A stretch of DNA of 17,317 bases from JAICKM01 sp035693165 (lineage in GTDB: Bacteria > Chloroflexota > Chloroflexia > QHBQ01 > JAICKM01). The notes under the pieces are model-generated. The model was not told the origin of the DNA. It worked only from the letters and a program-made list of their open reading frames with translations, and ran no database searches. Position 1 is the first letter of the stretch. Each line of letters opens with the position of its first letter. The stretch covers positions 1 to 17,317 of the forward strand of contig DASSGZ010000142.1 of the NCBI GenBank assembly GCA_035693165.1. Direction: 5' to 3'. Position numbers and translations under genes: made by a program. Shown piece after piece: positions 14,619 through 17,317 of the stretch.

Positions 14619-15610
14619 AGAGTTTGCCCCTCGTTGAAGTCGTAGCGGTAGCCGAGGCGGCGATGGACCACGCTGAAGCCCACGCCCTCATAGAGCGGCA
14701 GGGCCATCTCATTATCGCCCACGGCGTTCAGTTCGATCACTTCCTGGCCGTTCGCGCGCAGCCAGCGCATGCCCTCCAGCAGCAGGGCGCGGCCCAGGCC
14801 GTGACGCCGGTGCTCGGGCACGACGCCCAGGCTGTCGATATAGCCGGTGGGCCGGCCACGGGCTACCGTGCGGTCGGGATTGATGAGGGCCGCGCAGATG
14901 CCCGCGGGGTCGCCCGCCGGCCCGAAGGCCAGGAAGAAGCCCTCCGGGCGGATATGCGGCAGGGTGAGCCAGTGGGCCAGTTCCTCCGCGGTCTCGTCAT
15001 GGTGCTCGAAGTGGCCGATGAAGCCGCGGTTGTACGCGGTCATCAGCGTGGGCAGGTCGTTCACGTCGGCGTAGGTGCGGACGGTGTAGCCGGCCGGGTA
15101 GACCGGCTCGGCCAGCGGCACCTGCGGCAAGATCTGCATCTCGACAAAGGTGTTGCGCGGGCGGAACCCGTGCTTGGTCAGGAACGCCTGCGCGCCGGTG
15201 AGATGGGCGGCGGTGCCGCTGGTGGCATAGCTCACGCCCAGCGCGCGGGCGCGATCCAGGGCGCGCGGCAGCAGCGCGCGGCCCAGGCCCCGCCGCCGCC
15301 ACAGCGGATGCACTTGCAGATTCATCCAGGCAAACGGCGCTTCCGGGGACCGGGCCACCATCGCGTGGGCGATCAGGCGGTCGGGGTTGCCCGGCTCGGC
15401 TACCACCCAGCGATCGTGGGCCGGGTCGTGGCCGGGCTGCTGGAGGCGCGACCGCACCGTTGCTTCGCTGGTGAAGTTCCCGGTCTGGTCAGCGGCCTCC
15501 ACCTCCTCAAACAGCCGCACCAGCCGGGGCACGTCGGCCTCCACATCGACCGGGCGGATGACAAAGCTATCAGGGGTAGAAGTAGCGGGATTTTCGATTA
15601 GCTGCGACAT
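14615..15610 (-). CDS. Two-domain GNAT N-acetyltransferase (copy B)
   Basis: A 331-residue paralogue of copy A with two GNAT domains: QVHPLWRRRGLGRALL (99-114) and VVPEHRRHGLGRALLLEG (263-280), then ALPLYEGVGF (303-312). The central shared segment includes AEPVYPAGYTVRTY (167-180) and YNRGFIGHFEH (193-203), which all three copies keep in recognisable form. ATG 15610 is chosen because AAAGGA lies 7 bases before it; an in-frame GTG at 15649 gives an N-terminal extension that has no counterpart in the paralogues and no ribosome site. The stop overlaps the start of copy A. It lies 149 bases after copy C, with a large inverted repeat between. The acceptor substrate is not predictable. Confidence 0.92.
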   Translation of the reverse strand: MSQLIENPATSTPDSFVIRPVDVEADVPRLVRLFEEVEAADQTGNFTSEATVRSRLQQPGHDPAHDRWVVAEPGNPDRLIAHAMVARSPEAPFAWMNLQVHPLWRRRGLGRALLPRALDRARALGVSYATSGTAAHLTGAQAFLTKHGFRPRNTFVEMQILPQVPLAEPVYPAGYTVRTYADVNDLPTLMTAYNRGFIGHFEHHDETAEELAHWLTLPHIRPEGFFLAFGPAGDPAGICAALINPDRTVARGRPTGYIDSLGVVPEHRRHGLGRALLLEGMRWLRANGQEVIELNAVGDNEMALPLYEGVGFSVVHRRLGYRYDFNEGQTL

Positions 15611-15652
15611 TGCTGCTTCCTTTACTGCTATACGGTGGCACTTTTGCACGGT

Positions 15653-15725
15653 GTGACTCTGAGCGCAACGAAGAGTCTCGTCTCGTACTTGCTGCGCTGA
15701 GACTCTTCGCTACGCTCAGAGTGAC
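15653..15725. repeat. Long imperfect inverted repeat between GNAT copies C and B
   Basis: Arms of 27 bases (15653-15679 and 15699-15725) match with 3 differences around a 19-base loop. The core reads CTCTGAGCG...CGAAGAGTCTC on one arm and its complement on the other. I have seen similar CTCTGAGCGTAGCGAAGA-type elements dispersed in other bacterial genomes. It fills most of the 149-base gap and could reduce read-through or stabilise mRNA. Confidence 0.85.
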
Positions 15726-15759
15726 ACGGCTCTATGCATAGACGGCCGGCGACCCCGGC

Positions 15760-16743
15760 TCATAGGTCCAGGCGGAACTCCTGGCCCTGCTTTTTGATCG
15801 CAAACCCGACATCGTAATAGAGCGGCAGCGCCAGTTCGTTATTGCCGATGGCGTCGAGTTCGATCGGCCCCTGGCCGGCGGCGCGCAGCCAGCGCATGCC
15901 CTCCAGCAGCAAGGCGCGGCCCAGGCCCCGGCGGCGGTGCTCCGGCGACACGCCCAGGCTGTTGATGTGGCCCAGGGCCTCGCCGCGCTGCGCGTTCAAG
16001 GTCTCGTTGATGCCGGCCCAGCAGATCCCGGCCACGTCGCCGTCGGGGGCGAAGGCCAGGAAGATGCCTTCGGGCCGCGTGTAGGGATGGGCCAGGCGGT
16101 GTGCGATCTCGTCGACCGGGCGTTCGCGGTTCTCCCAGTGGCCGATGAAGCCGCGGTTCAACGCTTCGGCGACCACGGCGGGGTCGGTGACCTCGACAGC
16201 GGTGCGCACCTGGTAGCCGGTGGGATAGACCGGCGCGGCAATCTCCAGGCCGGCCTCGGCGCGCATCAGCACCCAGCGTACGACCGGGCGGAAGCCGCGC
16301 CGCTCCACAAAAGCCTGCGCATCGGCGTGGCCGTCGTGGATGCCGGCGCTGAGATAGCCTACACCCATCTCGCGGCCCCGCGCCACGGCCCGCGCCAGGA
16401 GTTCGCCGCCCACGCCGTGCCGCCGCCACGCGGGATGCACCCGCGCCCCGACGAAGGCGCGCCGGGTGTTCTCCACATGCACGACCCAACCCTCGCCGAT
16501 GAGGCGGTCGGGATTGCCCGGTTCCTCGACCACCCAGGCGTCCTGAGCCGGGTCGAAGCCGGGCCAGGTATACTCGGCCAGTGTGGCTTCGGCGTCGGTC
16601 GTTTCGTCGTTCTGGTCCACGGCGTCGATCTCGTTGACGAGCCGCACGATGCGCGGCACGTCGGCGGGGATCTGCGGGCGGCGGAAGACAAAGGTGGGGT
16701 CGAGATCGGCGGACGGTGCCGCGTTTTCCAGCATATCGGTCAT
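15760..16743 (-). CDS. Two-domain GNAT N-acetyltransferase (copy C)
   Basis: A 327-residue double-GNAT paralogue and the first of the three in transcription order. Acetyl-CoA loops are RVHPAWRRHGVGGELL (101-116, with RRHGVG) and GVSPEHRRRGLGRALLLEG (264-282, with RRRGLG); the closing motif is ALPLYYDVGF (305-314). It is the most diverged of the three: GG replaces GR after the first loop, and motif B has YYDVGF where the others have YEGVGF. ATG 16743 is preferred because GAGGAG lies 7 bases upstream; an in-frame start at 16773 has no such site. A terminator-like hairpin (16777-16803) separates it from the small gene upstream. Substrate unknown. Confidence 0.92.
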   Translation of the reverse strand: MTDMLENAAPSADLDPTFVFRRPQIPADVPRIVRLVNEIDAVDQNDETTDAEATLAEYTWPGFDPAQDAWVVEEPGNPDRLIGEGWVVHVENTRRAFVGARVHPAWRRHGVGGELLARAVARGREMGVGYLSAGIHDGHADAQAFVERRGFRPVVRWVLMRAEAGLEIAAPVYPTGYQVRTAVEVTDPAVVAEALNRGFIGHWENRERPVDEIAHRLAHPYTRPEGIFLAFAPDGDVAGICWAGINETLNAQRGEALGHINSLGVSPEHRRRGLGRALLLEGMRWLRAAGQGPIELDAIGNNELALPLYYDVGFAIKKQGQEFRLDL

Positions 16744-16776
16744 TCTCAAGCTCCTCTGGCGCAACAAATGCAAAAG

Positions 16777-16803
16777 GGTAGGGGCGTAAGCTACGCCCCT
16801 ACC
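16777..16803 (-). terminator. Hairpin with short T-tract before GNAT copy C
   Basis: Perfect 12-base arms GGTAGGGGCGTA (16777-16788) and TACGCCCCTACC (16792-16803) enclose a three-base loop. On the minus strand the stem is followed by CTTTTG, so it can act as a weak intrinsic terminator for the small gene ending at 16820. It also begins with the same GTAGGGGC as the palindromes elsewhere in the window and may belong to that repeat family. Confidence 0.6.
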
Positions 16804-16819
16804 AGGAAATACGTATCGG

Positions 16820-17137
16820 TTAGCCCCGCAGCAGGAGATGGGTGTACGCCATGTCCCGCTCGCGGCGCAGGGTGCGCGCCATCTGGCCGCGTTCGACCAG
16901 GTCGGCGAGCTTGTGCTCCTGGTCGCTGTCGCGGCGCGGGCGCAAGCTGATCTGGATATTGACGATCGACAACTGGATCGTGACCATCCGGGGGCGTTTG
17001 ATTGCGCGTTCCATCAGAAGTTCCTCCCCTGGGCGCCAGGCCGGGCGCCCGTGCACACTCGAACTCGCGTCCACGCGAGCGATCTGGTCCATCCACGACC
17101 CGGCGTGCGTGGCCGGGTGGTTGTGCGCGATGTTCAT
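16820..17137 (-). CDS. Small conserved-looking protein of unknown function
   Basis: A 105-residue basic, soluble protein with no recognised domain. Its centre has alternating hydrophobic residues, MVTIQLSIVNIQISLRPRR (about 51-69), suggesting a beta hairpin, followed by a charged helix rich in Arg, Glu and Leu to the end. ATG 17137 has GGGAG 8 bases upstream. A second ATG at 17014 also has a good site (GGAGG, 8 bases), giving a 64-residue form that starts just before the beta-rich part; either or both may be used. It lies after the terminator of an off-window gene and ends in a hairpin before GNAT copy C. No promoter was convincing. It could be a regulator or a partner of the GNAT proteins, but nothing shows this. 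Confidence 0.5.
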   Translation of the reverse strand: MNIAHNHPATHAGSWMDQIARVDASSSVHGRPAWRPGEELLMERAIKRPRMVTIQLSIVNIQISLRPRRDSDQEHKLADLVERGQMARTLRRERDMAYTHLLLRG

Positions 17138-17176
17138 GCCTGATTCTCCCTGATGTTGCCTGACGCCCGTGAGGGC

Positions 17177-17221
17177 AAAATAAAAGAGCCATGGGCGGCG
17201 ATTTCGCTGGCCCACGGCTCT
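17177..17221 (-). terminator. Intrinsic terminator of the off-window upstream gene
   Basis: On the minus strand, AGAGCCGTGGGC (17210-17221) pairs with GCCCATGGCTCT (17185-17196), 12 pairs with one G-U, around a 13-base loop, followed directly by TTTATTTT (17177-17184). This is the most canonical Rho-independent terminator in the window. It sits 8 bases after the stop codon at 17230-17232. Confidence 0.82.
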
Positions 17222-17229
17222 CTCTGCAC

Positions 17230-17317
17230 TCACAGAGTTTTGGTCAGGTGGAGGAAGTCCTCAACACCTCCGAGCGATGGGCGCACTACGGCCATACCCC
17301 GCCATCCCAGGCGCTGT
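17230..17317 (-). CDS. C-terminal tail of an off-window gene, possibly an ABC transporter ATPase
   Basis: A minus-strand frame is open from the window edge to a TGA at 17230-17232, giving 28 residues. The last part, PSLGGVEDFLHLTKTL, recalls the PSLEDVFLxLTG tail of DrrA-type ABC transporter ATPases, but with extra residues. The terminator just downstream supports a real gene end. The reading frame is likely; the family assignment is weak. Confidence 0.4.
   Translation of the reverse strand, partial: QRLGWRGMAVVRPSLGGVEDFLHLTKTL

Noticed and set aside
13638..16743. Naming the GNAT copies mycothiol synthase (mshD)
   Set aside because: The double-GNAT layout is shared by many enzymes, and no mycothiol pathway gene or specific residue supports the name.

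Overview
This is a GC-rich bacterial chromosome segment that most resembles the phylum Chloroflexota (class Chloroflexia). The pointers are a very long YfhO-type membrane protein, an O-antigen ligase-like protein fused to TPRs through an Ala/Gly/Pro linker, a DUF2378 protein (a family I associate with Myxococcota and Chloroflexota), and intergenic spacers full of short GTAGGGGC-type palindromes. The phylum call is inference. No rRNA, tRNA, transposase, phage or CRISPR array was seen.

Layout. (1) Positions 1-7384, minus strand: a cell-surface polysaccharide block. It holds a giant Wzy_C/TPR protein, a WecA/TagO-like sugar-1-phosphate transferase 21 bases downstream, a 578-base spacer with a 213-base tandem duplication, and a YfhO-like membrane protein that runs off the left edge. 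(2) 7385-7719: divergent promoter region. (3) 7720-9412, plus strand: a compact three-gene cassette with its own sigma70-type promoter. It encodes two different DUF488 proteins, overlapping by 61 bases, and a protein resembling the dual OB-fold (DuOB) family. This is the best candidate for a little-described system. (4) 9409-11349, minus strand: recN, whose stop codon interlocks with that of the DuOB-like gene in one CTAG. (5) 11350-11652: divergent promoters for recN and a metallo-beta-lactamase-fold hydrolase (11653-12609). (6) 12610-12815: palindromic repeats between convergent genes. (7) 12816-16743, minus strand: a DUF2378 gene and three tandem paralogues, each a two-domain GNAT acetyltransferase. 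(8) 16820-17317, minus strand: a small unrecognised protein and the tail of an off-window gene, possibly an ABC transporter ATPase, followed by a good intrinsic terminator.

How the genes may work together. The left block would prime, polymerise or ligate and decorate an undecaprenyl-linked surface glycan. The DUF488/DUF488/DuOB trio is likely co-translated (overlap, short gap, a Shine-Dalgarno in front of each) and so probably acts as one nucleic-acid- or nucleotide-related module; its neighbour recN is a DNA break-repair gene, but the two are convergent and need not be linked. The GNAT array looks like local duplication with conserved C-terminal and divergent N-terminal domains. Several starts were moved to internal ATG codons because a Shine-Dalgarno lies at the right distance only there; starts for the large Wzy/TPR gene, recN and the last GNAT gene are GTG.
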